The notes under the pieces are model-generated. The model did no database searches. It worked only from the letters and a program-made list of their open reading frames with translations, and was not told the origin of the DNA. Of a DNA stretch of 48,959 bases, positions 24,281-33,446 are shown one piece after another (position 1 is the stretch's first letter; the number at the start of each line of letters is the position of its first letter). The translations under genes were made by a program, and so were the position numbers. Source of the stretch: Cytophagales bacterium (GTDB lineage Bacteria; Bacteroidota; Bacteroidia; Cytophagales; CCMP332); NCBI GenBank assembly GCA_028279065.1, contig JANQSY010000099.1, forward strand, positions 1 through 48,959. The letters run 5' to 3'.

Positions 24281-26275
24281 ATGAGTAAGAGTTTAAGCAG
24301 GATTATTGTTGTTGGCCTTTCTGTTGCCCTTTTAGCATGTTCAGGGGGAGTTCACAAATACGTTAAGAAAGGAAACAAAAAGCTTAAGAGAGGCGAGTTT
24401 CAAAATGCCATTGAGAAATACGAAGAAGCTTTAGCAGATGGAGCAGATACAGCTACCGCCGCAAAACAGATCGGACAAGCTTACAGACAAAGTAACAGGA
24501 TCAAGGATGGCCTCCCTTATTTCGGATACTTGGTAGAAAAAGGCCGTGCAGATGATGAGACCATGTTCCTTTATGCTGAGGCCCTGAGAGCCAATGGAGA
24601 TTACAAGAAAGCAAAAGAGATCTATGGTCAGTACATGAAATCAGGTCAAAGCACCTATAGAAAAGCCCAGGCCAAAATGCATGTTAAGAACCTGGATCAG
24701 GTTGAGGAGATCATGAACAGGAAGAATTACTACGAGATCAGCAATGTGGATGTGGTTAACACTCCTGAGGCTGAATACTCTCCTGTCATTTTCAACCAGG
24801 AACTTGTTTTTACAACCTCAAGAAATTCAACGGCGATATTCCCTGGTGATGGAAAAGGGTTTACAGGGATCTACACCTTCAAGTTTGATGATGGTTCAGA
24901 ATCAAGCGGTGTTGCTGTTCCATTCGAAGAATATGTAAACCTTCCAAAGAGACACCAAGCAAGTGCCACCTTTTCAAAGGATGGCAAAACCATGATCTTC
25001 GCCAGAGGAAACGATGGAAGGAAAAAAGGAGACCAGGATGTTAACCTCTACATCTCTAGATTCAGAGATGGTGCCTGGTCTGAACCAGAGTTATTGAAGA
25101 TTAGCGACCAGAATGCATGGGATGCTTGTCCTTCATTCTCTCCTGATGGTTCTACCCTTTATTTCTCTTCCAACCGTGAAGGCGGAAGAGGAGGAATTGA
25201 TATTTACCAATCTAAGATGGACAGAAGAGGGAATTTCAGGAGGGTTAGAAACATGGGCAAGAACATCAATACCCCTGGAAACGAAATGTTCCCATACATC
25301 TCCGATGATAGGAAACTTTACTTCTCTTCAGATGGTCTTCCAGGAATCGGAGGGCTTGACCTTTTTGTCGCTGAAAGGCAAGGAAAGAAAACCGTTGTCT
25401 CTAATATGGGGGTTCCAATGAATTCCGGATCAGATGACTTTGGGGTTACATTCATAAACGAGAAGGAAGGGTATTTCTCTTCCAACAGAGCAGGTGGAAA
25501 AGGGGATGATGATATTTATAAGTTCATCAACAACAGCCCGGATTTCAAGATCGCATATTACTATATGTCGGCCAAGATCGTAGATGATGCTAGCGGACAA
25601 ACGATCCCAAATGCCAAAGTGAAAATGTATGACAGCAGGGGTAATCCTGTTACCGAAGGTTCAGCAGATGCAGAAGGTAAGTTCAGATATCAGGTTCAAA
25701 CAGGACAGAACTATACTATAATTGCTGAAGAAGCAAATCACTTAACAGCAAATACAGTTTTCTCCACCATTGGAAAAACCGTAAGCCAGGATGATCTTCC
25801 TGAATTCGAAAATGATGTGGACCTTCCTTTTACGGTCAAGATGATCAAGAAAGAAGTTAACCTTGTTATCGTACTTGAGGATATCTATTACGATTATAAC
25901 TCTGCAGAGATCAGAGATGATGCGGCTGCCCAACTGGATGATCTTCTGACTCTACTTCAGGACAACGCTGATATGAGGATCGAGTTAAGCTCTCACACCG
26001 ATGCAAGGGGTGATGGAAAATATAATATGAAGCTCTCTCAGAAAAGGGCGGAAAGTGCGAAGAAGTATATCACTGACAGAGGGGTTGGAGATGATAGGAT
26101 CATCCCTAAAGGATACGGTGAAACACGTCTGATCGTTGAGAACGCCTCCTCAGAAGAAGATCACCAAAAAAACAGGAGGACAGAATTCAAGATCCTTGGA
26201 TTCGATGCGGAACAAGAACCGGAAAAGGCTCCTGAAGAAAAGGGAGAACCTGAAAAACCGGACGACGGTGAATAA
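24281..26275 (+). CDS. porE: PorE-like T9SS lipoprotein (TPR, PD40 propeller, OmpA domain)
   Basis: The 664-residue protein is an outer-membrane lipoprotein with lipobox VALLACSGG (Cys20). In order it has TPR-like helices (about 25-130), a PD40/WD40-type beta-propeller (about 155-430, with repeats such as PSFSPDGSTLYFSSNREGG and FPYISDDRKLYFSSDG), a carboxypeptidase-regulatory-like fold (about 430-510) and an OmpA peptidoglycan-binding domain (about 530-640, SSHTDARGDGKYNMKLSQKR). This order is that of PorE, which links the T9SS to peptidoglycan. An acidic Glu/Pro/Lys tail ends the protein. The gene stands apart from the gld operon, as is common for porE. A strong terminator follows. Confidence 0.87.
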   Translation: MSKSLSRIIVVGLSVALLACSGGVHKYVKKGNKKLKRGEFQNAIEKYEEALADGADTATAAKQIGQAYRQSNRIKDGLPYFGYLVEKGRADDETMFLYAEALRANGDYKKAKEIYGQYMKSGQSTYRKAQAKMHVKNLDQVEEIMNRKNYYEISNVDVVNTPEAEYSPVIFNQELVFTTSRNSTAIFPGDGKGFTGIYTFKFDDGSESSGVAVPFEEYVNLPKRHQASATFSKDGKTMIFARGNDGRKKGDQDVNLYISRFRDGAWSEPELLKISDQNAWDACPSFSPDGSTLYFSSNREGGRGGIDIYQSKMDRRGNFRRVRNMGKNINTPGNEMFPYISDDRKLYFSSDGLPGIGGLDLFVAERQGKKTVVSNMGVPMNSGSDDFGVTFINEKEGYFSSNRAGGKGDDDIYKFINNSPDFKIAYYYMSAKIVDDASGQTIPNAKVKMYDSRGNPVTEGSADAEGKFRYQVQTGQNYTIIAEEANHLTANTVFSTIGKTVSQDDLPEFENDVDLPFTVKMIKKEVNLVIVLEDIYYDYNSAEIRDDAAAQLDDLLTLLQDNADMRIELSSHTDARGDGKYNMKLSQKRAESAKKYITDRGVGDDRIIPKGYGETRLIVENASSEEDHQKNRRTEFKILGFDAEQEPEKAPEEKGEPEKPDDGE

Positions 26276-26290
26276 AATACTCAACTCAAA

Positions 26291-26321
26291 AGGCCTCCGA
26301 AGTGGAGGCCTTTTTATTTTT
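26291..26321 (+). terminator. Intrinsic terminator after the PorE-like gene
   Basis: The stem AGGCCTCC/GGAGGCCT with loop GAAGT is followed by TTTTATTTTT. It ends only about 8 bases before the PurM ATG at 26329, and a possible GTG start at 26302 falls inside it. Confidence 0.9.
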
Positions 26322-26328
26322 ACTCCAT

Positions 26329-27495
26329 ATGACCGATAGATACGAGAGTCGCGGGGTATCCTTCAGCAAGGCGGATGTTCATAAAGCCATAAAGAACCTC
26401 GACAAAGGTTTGATCCCAGGAGCATTTTGTAAGGTAATAGAAGATTCAATTACCGGATCGGAAGACCACTGTATCATCATGCATGCGGATGGTGCAGGAA
26501 CAAAGAGCTCTTTGGCCTATCTGTATTGGAAGACTACTGGAGACCTATCGGTTTGGGATGGAATTGCCCAGGACTCGATCGTAATGAATCTTGATGATCT
26601 GGTGTGCGCCGGGGCCAGGTCAAATTTCCTCTTATCCTCTACCATTGGAAGGAATAAACATTTGATCCCCGGAGAGGTGATCAGCCGTTTGATCAGTGGA
26701 TCTGAGAAGTTCATCAATACCTTAAGAAGCCTTGGGGTTGAAGTGATCAATACAGGAGGTGAAACAGCTGACCTTGGGGACCTTGTGAGGACAGTGGTTG
26801 TTGACAATACCATGGTGGTAAGAGAGGAAAGAAGAAATATCATCGACAACCATAGGATCTCTCCTGGCGACGTGATAGTGGGTTTAAGTTCATCCGGCCA
26901 AACCAGCTATGAGGAAGAATATAATGGGGGAATGGGGAGCAATGGCCTTACCTCCGCACGCCATGATATTCTATCTGACCAATACAGACAGATCACAGAG
27001 AGCTTTGACCCCAACACTCCTTTGGACTTTATCTATTCCGGAAGCAAAGCCCTGGAGGATCCTGTGCCTGAAATAGAGGGAGTGAACTTTGGTAAACTAA
27101 TCCTCTCTCCTACCCGAACCTATGCACCGGTTTTGCTCAAGATCTTTGAGGAAATACCAGAAGGAATTCATGGTTGTATCCACTGCACTGGTGGAGGGCA
27201 GACCAAGATCATGCATTTTTTGCCACGGCATCGGGTAATTAAAGACCAGCTTTTTGAAGTTCCACCTCTCTTCAAACACATCAAAACCGAAAGCAATACC
27301 GATTGGAGGGAAATGTATTCGGTTTTCAATATGGGACACAGGATGGAGTTCTACGTCCAAGAAGAAATAGCCCCTTCAATTATGAACATCGCCAGGACAT
27401 TCGATCTTGATGCAAAGGTGATAGGAAGAGTTGAGGATTCAGAAAAACCCGAGCTCCTGGTCACTGACCCTGAGGGTCAGGTCCATAAATACTAG
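26329..27495 (+). CDS. purM: Phosphoribosylformylglycinamidine cyclo-ligase (AIR synthase), Bacteroidota type
   Basis: PurM closes the imidazole ring in purine synthesis, converting FGAM and ATP to AIR. The 388-residue sequence has the AIR-synthase features HADGAGTKSSLAYLYW, the acidic MNLDDLVCAGA segment, INTGGETADLG, GLSSSGQTSYEEE and a C-terminal GRVEDSEKPELLV. It is longer and more divergent than enterobacterial PurM but resembles the form common in Bacteroidota. The ATG at 26329 is preferred to GTG 26302 because the latter lies in the preceding terminator hairpin and would add a non-conserved hydrophobic leader. The leader left by the ATG is unusually short. The gene ends one base before the stop of the converging atpG. 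Confidence 0.88.
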   Translation: MTDRYESRGVSFSKADVHKAIKNLDKGLIPGAFCKVIEDSITGSEDHCIIMHADGAGTKSSLAYLYWKTTGDLSVWDGIAQDSIVMNLDDLVCAGARSNFLLSSTIGRNKHLIPGEVISRLISGSEKFINTLRSLGVEVINTGGETADLGDLVRTVVVDNTMVVREERRNIIDNHRISPGDVIVGLSSSGQTSYEEEYNGGMGSNGLTSARHDILSDQYRQITESFDPNTPLDFIYSGSKALEDPVPEIEGVNFGKLILSPTRTYAPVLLKIFEEIPEGIHGCIHCTGGGQTKIMHFLPRHRVIKDQLFEVPPLFKHIKTESNTDWREMYSVFNMGHRMEFYVQEEIAPSIMNIARTFDLDAKVIGRVEDSEKPELLVTDPEGQVHKY

Positions 27496-27496
27496 T

Positions 27497-28381
27497 TTAG
27501 GATTGAGAAAGGGCTTCGGCCCCACCAACGATCTCCAGGATCTCCTTGGTAATTGCCGCCTGCCTTGTTCTATTGTACGTGAGCTGTAGCTCAGAAAGCA
27601 ACTCACCGGCGTTCTCAGTTGCTTGATTCATGGCAGTCATTCTTGCTCCTTGTTCAGATGCGTTGGACTCCAACAAAGCCTTGAAGAATTGAATACGAAG
27701 GGAGTATGGGATCAACTCCTCCACCATGTATTCTGCATTGGGTTCAAAGATGTAATCAGTGTTCTTTGGGGATTCAGATTCTTCGCTTGACAAGGGAAGG
27801 ACCGGAAGGAATTGGTTGCTTTTAAGGACCTGAACAGCAGCGTTCTTAAATTCATTATAAACCAGGTAAACCCTATCATAATCACCACCCTTGAACGAAT
27901 CCAAAACATAATTCACCGACTCAAGGGTCTTGTCAAAGCTCAATGATTCGAAGATCTGATAATGATCCTCGATAACGTCAAAATCCCTTCTGACGAAGAA
28001 ATCCCTGACCTTCTTTCCAAGAGGAAGAATGGTAAAATCGGTTCGTCCAAGTTCCTCATTGACTTCGTCGATCAGATTAAAAACCGCCTTGTTGATATTG
28101 CTGTTGAAAGCACCACAAAGTCCCCTGTCTGAGGAGATCGGAACAATAAGAACCCTTTCAACCTCCCTGATCTGAGAATACTCAAGGTTCAAAGTATCTT
28201 CCGATGTAGAGGTGACATTGGAAAGTATCTCATTGAGTTTTTCAGCATATGGCCTAATCTGAAGGATCCTATCCTGTGCCCGTCTCAACTTGGCAGCAGC
28301 AACCATCTTCATAGCCTTTGTGATCTGCTGCGTAGATTTAACGGAAACTATCCTTCCCCGAACTTCCTTTAAGTTGGACAT
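27497..28381 (-). CDS. atpG: F-type ATP synthase subunit gamma
   Basis: Gamma is the rotating central stalk of F1. The 294-residue protein has the conserved N-terminal helix (LKEVRGRIVSVKSTQQITKAMKMVAAAKLRRAQ), the SSDRGLCGAFN segment and the C-terminal helix (RMTAMNQATENAGELLSELQLTYNRTRQAAITKEILEI) in full. It is the last gene of this operon; beta and epsilon do not follow, since the next gene is the converging purM. Confidence 0.96.
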   Translation of the reverse strand: MSNLKEVRGRIVSVKSTQQITKAMKMVAAAKLRRAQDRILQIRPYAEKLNEILSNVTSTSEDTLNLEYSQIREVERVLIVPISSDRGLCGAFNSNINKAVFNLIDEVNEELGRTDFTILPLGKKVRDFFVRRDFDVIEDHYQIFESLSFDKTLESVNYVLDSFKGGDYDRVYLVYNEFKNAAVQVLKSNQFLPVLPLSSEESESPKNTDYIFEPNAEYMVEELIPYSLRIQFFKALLESNASEQGARMTAMNQATENAGELLSELQLTYNRTRQAAITKEILEIVGGAEALSQS

Positions 28382-28399
28382 ATCCTGATCCCTATACTT

Positions 28400-29977
28400 C
28401 TAAGCTATTTTTGCAACAACCTCACCCGCAACTTTTTCAAGTGTCGAAGTGATCTTATCATCCAATTTTCCCTGACTCAGTGCTTCAAGGACGTCTTTTG
28501 CCTGAGCTTGTAGGGCATTTACATATTCGGATTCAAACAATTTGACCTTATCCTCATCCAAAGAGTCGATCAAACCCTTGGTTGAGGCATAAATTACAGC
28601 TACCTGAGCTTCCACAGGAACCGGAGAATATTGACCCTGCTTAAGGATCTCCTGGTTCAACCTTCCTCTGTGAATGGTCTTTTTTGTGGCGGCATCTAGA
28701 TCCGACCCGAATTTTGCAAACGCTTCCAATTCACGAAACTGTGCCTGATCAAGTTTCAGGGTACCTGCAACCTTTTTCATCGATTTGATCTGGGCAGATC
28801 CTCCAACCCTTGATACCGAAATACCAACGTTGATCGCCGGTCTGATCCCTGAGTTGAAAAGGTTGGTTTCGAGGAAGATCTGACCATCCGTAATCGAGAT
28901 CACGTTGGTTGGAATATAAGCTGAAACGTCACCCGCCTGTGTTTCAATCAACGGAAGGGCAGTAAGTGATCCGCCTCCTTTAACCTTGTCCTTTAATGAT
29001 TCAGGAAGGTCATTCATGTTTTTTGCAATATCATCCGAATCGATGACCTTGGCAGCCCTCTCCAGCAATCTGGAGTGAAGGTAAAAGACATCACCCGGGT
29101 ATGCTTCCCTCCCTGGAGGCCTCCTCAAAAGGAGGGATACCTCTCTATAGGCAACAGCTTGTTTTGAAAGATCATCATATACCACCAAGGCTGGTCTTCC
29201 TGTATCCCTGAAGAATTCGCCGATTGCAGCTCCGGTGAAAGGAGCAAAATACTGCATAGGAGCAGGATCAGAAGCAGAAGCGGATACCACAACGGTATAG
29301 CTCATCGCTCCATGCTGTTCCAAGGTACTCACGATCTGGGCAACAGTACTGGCCTTTTGCCCGATAGCTACATAAATGCAATAAACAGGCTCGCCCTTAT
29401 CAAAGAACTCCTTTTGATTAATGATGGTATCAATGGCCACGGCGGTTTTTCCAACCTGCCTGTCCCCGATGATCAATTCCCTTTGTCCCCTTCCGATAGG
29501 GATCATTGAGTCAATGGATTTGATACCTGTCTGAAGAGGCTCATTTACAGGCTGCCTGAACACCACACCTGGAGCTTTTCTTTCCAATGGCATGGAATAA
29601 AGATCCCCACCAATGGGCCCCTTGCCATCAATAGGCTGTCCAAGGGTATCAACTACCCTTCCCAGCATTTTTTCTCCTACTTCAATGGAGGCGATCTTCT
29701 TTGTTCTTTTGATCGAATCTCCTTCCCTGATATCGCTGGACTCCCCTAGGACAACGGCTCCCACATTATCTTCTTCAAGGTTCAGGGCCAAAGCCTGAAG
29801 GCCGTTCTCGAATTCTAGAAGTTCCCCGGCTTGTACCTGGGTAAGTCCGTAGATCCTTGCTACACCATCCCCTATCTGGAGAACCGTACCAATTTCTTCG
29901 AGTTCAGCATCACTTTTGAAGTTCGATAGCTGTTCCCTAAGTATCGCCGATATTTCGTCTGGTCTAACTTCTGCCAT
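28400..29977 (-). CDS. atpA: F-type ATP synthase subunit alpha
   Basis: This 525-residue subunit carries the non-catalytic nucleotide sites of F1. It shows the P-loop GDRQVGKT (171-178), the [12 protein letters not shown] segment, [12 protein letters not shown], and the arginine-finger region [13 protein letters not shown]. Length is as expected for a complete alpha subunit. It is separated by 18 bases each from atpH upstream and atpG downstream. Confidence 0.97.
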   Translation of the reverse strand: MAEVRPDEISAILREQLSNFKSDAELEEIGTVLQIGDGVARIYGLTQVQAGELLEFENGLQALALNLEEDNVGAVVLGESSDIREGDSIKRTKKIASIEVGEKMLGRVVDTLGQPIDGKGPIGGDLYSMPLERKAPGVVFRQPVNEPLQTGIKSIDSMIPIGRGQRELIIGDRQVGKTAVAIDTIINQKEFFDKGEPVYCIYVAIGQKASTVAQIVSTLEQHGAMSYTVVVSASASDPAPMQYFAPFTGAAIGEFFRDTGRPALVVYDDLSKQAVAYREVSLLLRRPPGREAYPGDVFYLHSRLLERAAKVIDSDDIAKNMNDLPESLKDKVKGGGSLTALPLIETQAGDVSAYIPTNVISITDGQIFLETNLFNSGIRPAINVGISVSRVGGSAQIKSMKKVAGTLKLDQAQFRELEAFAKFGSDLDAATKKTIHRGRLNQEILKQGQYSPVPVEAQVAVIYASTKGLIDSLDEDKVKLFESEYVNALQAQAKDVLEALSQGKLDDKITSTLEKVAGEVVAKIA

Positions 29978-29995
29978 TAGTTCAAATTTTACGAC

Positions 29996-30529
29996 CTATG
30001 AAAGGCCTCTTTTTAACCTGGATAATTTTGTTTTTATAGTTTCATCGATCTGGCGGTCCCCGATCCTAAGGGCAAATCCACCGATCACTTCCTCGTCCTG
30101 TTTGGAGATCAACTTAATGTCTCCCTGGATAGATCTTTTTACCATTTCAGCAACAGAATTGGTCAATTCCTGATCCAACTTGATCGCGGTGGTCAAATGG
30201 GCATCTACAATTCCCTTATGCTTTTTGTATTGCCTGATATACTCTTTTGCTATTCCTTCGAGGAAATAATCTCTTCCCTTTCTTGTGATCAACCTGAAAA
30301 ACTCCATACTGATCTTTGAAATCTTATCAGCAAAAAGAGCTTCAAGGATCTTTAGCTTTTGTGAGGGTTTAACGATTGGCTTTCGAAGTAACCCTGATAA
30401 CTCCTTGCTTTGATCCAAGAATGCAAGGAAAAGCTCCATATCATCATAAACGACCTCCAACTCCTGCCTTGATTCCGCCAGGTCAAGGATGGATTTCGCG
30501 TAGCGATATGATAGTTTAAAATCAGACAT
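29996..30529 (-). CDS. atpH: F-type ATP synthase subunit delta
   Basis: The 177-residue protein is the peripheral-stalk connector (OSCP type) joining b to the top of F1. The N-terminal helical domain starts YRYAKSILDLAE, and the C-terminal part contains the family pattern GDIKLISKQDEEVIGGFALRIGD. Its ATG overlaps the atpF stop by one base (TAATG), suggesting coupled translation of the two stalk subunits. Confidence 0.93.
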   Translation of the reverse strand: MSDFKLSYRYAKSILDLAESRQELEVVYDDMELFLAFLDQSKELSGLLRKPIVKPSQKLKILEALFADKISKISMEFFRLITRKGRDYFLEGIAKEYIRQYKKHKGIVDAHLTTAIKLDQELTNSVAEMVKRSIQGDIKLISKQDEEVIGGFALRIGDRQIDETIKTKLSRLKRGLS

Positions 30530-31023
30530 TAATTAAGCTTGGTGTCTTTTAAGAGGTCATTCACCAGTTTCTCCTGAGACCCCTTATCTTCCAATTCCCG
30601 CCTAAGCACTTTTTCAGCGATGTCAATGGATAGATCAGCTACCATTCCTTTCATTTCAGCAAGAGCTTTTTCCTTTTGCTGTATGATCTCTCTTCTGGCA
30701 TCATCAAGGATCCTGGAAGCAGATGATTCTGCATCCTCCTTTGCCTCAGAACGAATCCTGTTTGCAGCTGTTTGGGCTTCCTTTAGGATCTCATCCCTTT
30801 CTTTTCTTGCCTCCTGCAGAAGCTTCTCATTATCCGCCTGGAGGATCTTCATTTCTTCTTTGGCCAGATCGGCCGCCCTCAAGGCATCTTCAATTGAATC
30901 CTCCCTTGCTTTCAGGGAGCTCATTATCGGGCCCCAGGCAAATCTTCCTAAAATGAAGACCACGGCAAGGAAGGTGATCGCCTGCCAAAAGATCAATCCG
31001 GTACCGGGAGTAAGTAATTCCAT
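30529..31023 (-). CDS. atpF: F-type ATP synthase subunit b
   Basis: The 164-residue protein has one N-terminal membrane helix (about residues 7-28, LIFWQAITFLAVVFILGRF) and a long charged coiled coil with many Ala, Glu and Lys, the normal peripheral-stalk design. It lies 65 bases after atpE, and that gap holds a strong hairpin. The stop overlaps the atpH start. Confidence 0.94.
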   Translation of the reverse strand: MELLTPGTGLIFWQAITFLAVVFILGRFAWGPIMSSLKAREDSIEDALRAADLAKEEMKILQADNEKLLQEARKERDEILKEAQTAANRIRSEAKEDAESSASRILDDARREIIQQKEKALAEMKGMVADLSIDIAEKVLRRELEDKGSQEKLVNDLLKDTKLN

Positions 31024-31041
31024 ATATAAATTTTTTAAAAG

Positions 31042-31080
31042 GGTGCCTGGATCCGGTCAATCACCGAAATACCAGGCACC
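31042..31080 (-). promoter_or_regulatory. Intercistronic hairpin between atpE and atpF
   Basis: A perfect 9-bp stem, GGTGCCTGG with CCAGGCACC, encloses an inner CGGT/ACCG stem. It starts 8 bases after the atpE stop and is followed on the minus strand by CCTTTTAAAAAATTT, a weak T run. It may act as a partial terminator or a 3' stabiliser of the atpE message, giving more c subunit than b. Confidence 0.65.
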
Positions 31081-31088
31081 AATCCTGA

Positions 31089-31346
<258 letters not shown>

Positions 31347-31353
31347 TTAGATC

Positions 31354-32379
31354 TTAATGATGCTCCTCCACTGCCATTCCAATATAAAGTGAGGAAAACA
31401 TCGTAAATACATAGGCCTGTATGGTAGCCACCAGGATCTCTATCAAATTGATGAAGATCACGATCAACGAACTACCCACACCTACGACATAACTGTGAAA
31501 AACAAAACTTAAACTGATAAGGCTGAGGATCACGATGTGTCCTGCAGTAATTGCAACAAAAAGCCTTATCATCAATGAGATTGGTTTGGTAAACATCCCA
31601 ATGATCTCAACCGGAACAATGATCGGTTTTAATACAATTGGAACCCCAGGGGTGTTAAAGATGTGTCCCCAATAATTTTTATTACCGCTGATGGTGGTCA
31701 GGATAAAGGTAGCCACTGCCAAAACAAGAGTTACCGCGATGTTTCCTGTCATATTTGCGGCACCTGGCATGAGCCCGAGCAGGTTCCCAAACCAGATGAA
31801 GAAGAAAAGAGTGAGCAAATACGGGAGATACCTCTCGTAGCGAGGTCCAATATTCGGTTTTACTACTTCATCCCGTATAAAAAGAATGATAGGCTCAAAG
31901 AAGGATTGAATACCTCTTGGTGGTCCTCCTTCATTTTTCCTATACCCCTTGGCCACGCTTAAAAAAACGAAAACCAACAAGGCAGCATTAAGGAAAAGGA
32001 AAGCAACGTTCTTGGTAATTGAAAAATCCCAGACCATGGCTTCAGAACCCTCAAGCCCAATATGGCCATGATCTAAAACATAACCGTTATAGGGGACCAC
32101 ATCATGATCTTCATTGTAAAAATTGGACGAGGAGAATACCACCAATCCACGATCAGCAGAGTAAACTATTACGGGAAGATACAGGGTGCCATATGGGCCA
32201 TCCCAGAAATGCCAAATATGATCATCGAGAACGTGATGAAGAATAACATCACCAGGTCTGAACTCCTCTGAATCTGAGGAACTGGCAAAAGTTTTTCCGG
32301 AGAGAAAAAACATGGAAATGATCAACAAAAAGCGAAGGGCAAAAATTCGATTGATCAATTGTAAGTTTTTGTTTTTCAA
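31354..32379 (-). CDS. atpB: F-type ATP synthase subunit a
   Basis: The 341-residue protein is the stator channel subunit. The essential Arg is Arg272 in SLMIRLFVAITAGHIV. It has an N-terminal signal-like helix followed by about 90 extra residues rich in His and Asp (for example VILHHVLDDHIWHFWDG) before the core helices, a long periplasmic N-terminus I associate with Bacteroidota subunit a. The start at 32379 is TTG; the only nearby ATG is inside the signal helix. A TAnnTTTG box lies 42 bases upstream. Confidence 0.93.
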   Translation of the reverse strand: MKNKNLQLINRIFALRFLLIISMFFLSGKTFASSSDSEEFRPGDVILHHVLDDHIWHFWDGPYGTLYLPVIVYSADRGLVVFSSSNFYNEDHDVVPYNGYVLDHGHIGLEGSEAMVWDFSITKNVAFLFLNAALLVFVFLSVAKGYRKNEGGPPRGIQSFFEPIILFIRDEVVKPNIGPRYERYLPYLLTLFFFIWFGNLLGLMPGAANMTGNIAVTLVLAVATFILTTISGNKNYWGHIFNTPGVPIVLKPIIVPVEIIGMFTKPISLMIRLFVAITAGHIVILSLISLSFVFHSYVVGVGSSLIVIFINLIEILVATIQAYVFTMFSSLYIGMAVEEHH

Positions 32380-32421
32380 TTACTTATAAGAATCCACTTG
32401 CCTCCCCTCCAAAATCGGTTG

Positions 32422-32429
32422 CAAATGTA
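32422..32429 (-). promoter_or_regulatory. Candidate internal promoter upstream of atpB
   Basis: The minus strand reads TACATTTG, an exact TAnnTTTG, followed by C. It lies in the 76-base gap between the small membrane protein and atpB, 42 bases from the TTG start. No -33 TTG was identified. It could let the ATP synthase genes be expressed apart from the M23/bactofilin genes. Confidence 0.48.
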
Positions 32430-32455
32430 GAAATTAATTCTGCCAGAGAAAAAAT

Positions 32456-32836
32456 TTACCCGACTTTTTGCTCGGATCTTGAAATAAGAAAAATGTCAAG
32501 AAGGGTAAGGAAGAGGTATAAGAAACTGAGGAACAGGGCGGCTCTGAAAAGTTGTGTCTTATCCACAATATATACCCCGACTATCATGGCAATCATCAGG
32601 ACTATCCTACTGAAGATCCCAAGATATGAGGCCTTAAGCCAGGAAGCGCTTTCAGATCTCTTTGAGCGGACCTCGAGGTATCTGAAAAGAATGAAGGCGA
32701 GGCTCAAGATCAAACCCAATATTGCTGATATTTTGAAAGGAGACTCTCCTGGAGAGATCCCTAGGAACCACATCCAGCAAAGAGTGAAAAGCGCGTAAGC
32801 ACCAAAAAAGACATAGATAGAATACCTGAAAGCCAT
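32456..32836 (-). CDS. Small four-helix membrane protein (AtpI-like position)
   Basis: The 126-residue protein is almost wholly hydrophobic, with about four membrane helices (residues about 5-28, 34-55, 68-90 and 96-118) and a short basic linker near 58-65. It lies where atpI is found in many ATP synthase operons, between AtpZ and subunit a, and could aid c-ring assembly, but no signature motif was recognised. The ATG at 32836 overlaps the AtpZ stop by one base; a TTG one codon earlier is less likely. Confidence 0.68.
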   Translation of the reverse strand: MAFRYSIYVFFGAYALFTLCWMWFLGISPGESPFKISAILGLILSLAFILFRYLEVRSKRSESASWLKASYLGIFSRIVLMIAMIVGVYIVDKTQLFRAALFLSFLYLFLTLLDIFLISRSEQKVG

Positions 32837-33066
32837 CAAGAGTTTTTCTTGAGTTCCTGGAACAAACGATAAAAGATCCCAAATAAGGCTACCATTGAAA
32901 GGGACAGAGTGAATACCGGAAAGCTCAGCTCAAGGTAGTCATCAATAAAATATCCGATCGCTATGAACACCGCTAGCGTGATCAGCAATTGGATTGCCAG
33001 GCCGGAAAATTTAAGAAATTGCTCAGGCTGTCCTCTCCTGCCCTTCTGCTGGGGTTTCTGATCCAA
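32836..33066 (-). CDS. AtpZ/AtpI family protein
   Basis: This 76-residue protein has a basic, Gln-rich N-terminus and two membrane helices (about 20-42 and 49-70) joined by DDYLELSFP. Proteins of this AtpZ/AtpI type precede ATP synthase operons and have been linked to c-ring assembly or magnesium/calcium transport. The start is a TTG at 33066, inside the 3' end of the bactofilin gene (44-base overlap). No in-frame ATG precedes the first helix. Confidence 0.75.
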   Translation of the reverse strand: MDQKPQQKGRRGQPEQFLKFSGLAIQLLITLAVFIAIGYFIDDYLELSFPVFTLSLSMVALFGIFYRLFQELKKNS

Positions 33067-33439
33067 TAGTAATATCCTTTACTACAGCTCCCATTTGGCA
33101 ACTACCATTGAAATTAGCTCCGGATTCGATCACCAATTTATTGGTAACGATATCACCATGGATAATTGCAGACGGTTTTAGGATCAGGATTTCAGATACT
33201 TCAACCGAACCTCTAACCTCTCCGGCAACCTCCGCGTTCTGCGCAAGCATGTTGCCCTCGATGGATCCGGTATCACTCAAAACAACCTTTGACTTGGACT
33301 TGATGTTTCCAACAACCTTTCCCTCGATCCTAATATTCCCATAGGTTTGAATATCACCTTCAAGGATGGTACCCTTACCAATGTTGTTGCTGGAATCACG
33401 AAGTTCCGCTAGTTCCTTGCTGTCTTTTGGTCCAAACAT
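33023..33439 (-). CDS. Bactofilin family cytoskeletal protein
   Basis: The 138-residue protein has the right-handed beta-helix pattern of bactofilins between about residues 18 and 115. Short repeats such as GTILEGDIQTYGNIRIEGKV, VLSDTGSIEGN and ILKPSAIIHGDI are spaced with small and hydrophobic residues. Bactofilins polymerise at the membrane and often recruit peptidoglycan enzymes. Here the gene follows an M23 peptidase gene by 7 bases, the pairing seen for bactofilin/M23 shape modules in other phyla. The 3' end overlaps AtpZ. Confidence 0.9.
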   Translation of the reverse strand: MFGPKDSKELAELRDSSNNIGKGTILEGDIQTYGNIRIEGKVVGNIKSKSKVVLSDTGSIEGNMLAQNAEVAGEVRGSVEVSEILILKPSAIIHGDIVTNKLVIESGANFNGSCQMGAVVKDITIGSETPAEGQERTA

Positions 33440-33446
33440 AACAGTG

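Noticed and set aside
26302-26328. GTG start giving PurM nine extra residues
   Set aside because: It lies within the PorE terminator hairpin and adds a leader not seen in PurM; the ATG at 26329 is preferred.
27464-27480. 7-bp perfect hairpin CTGACCC/GGGTCAG at the end of purM
   Set aside because: No T run follows on either strand, so it was not called a terminator.
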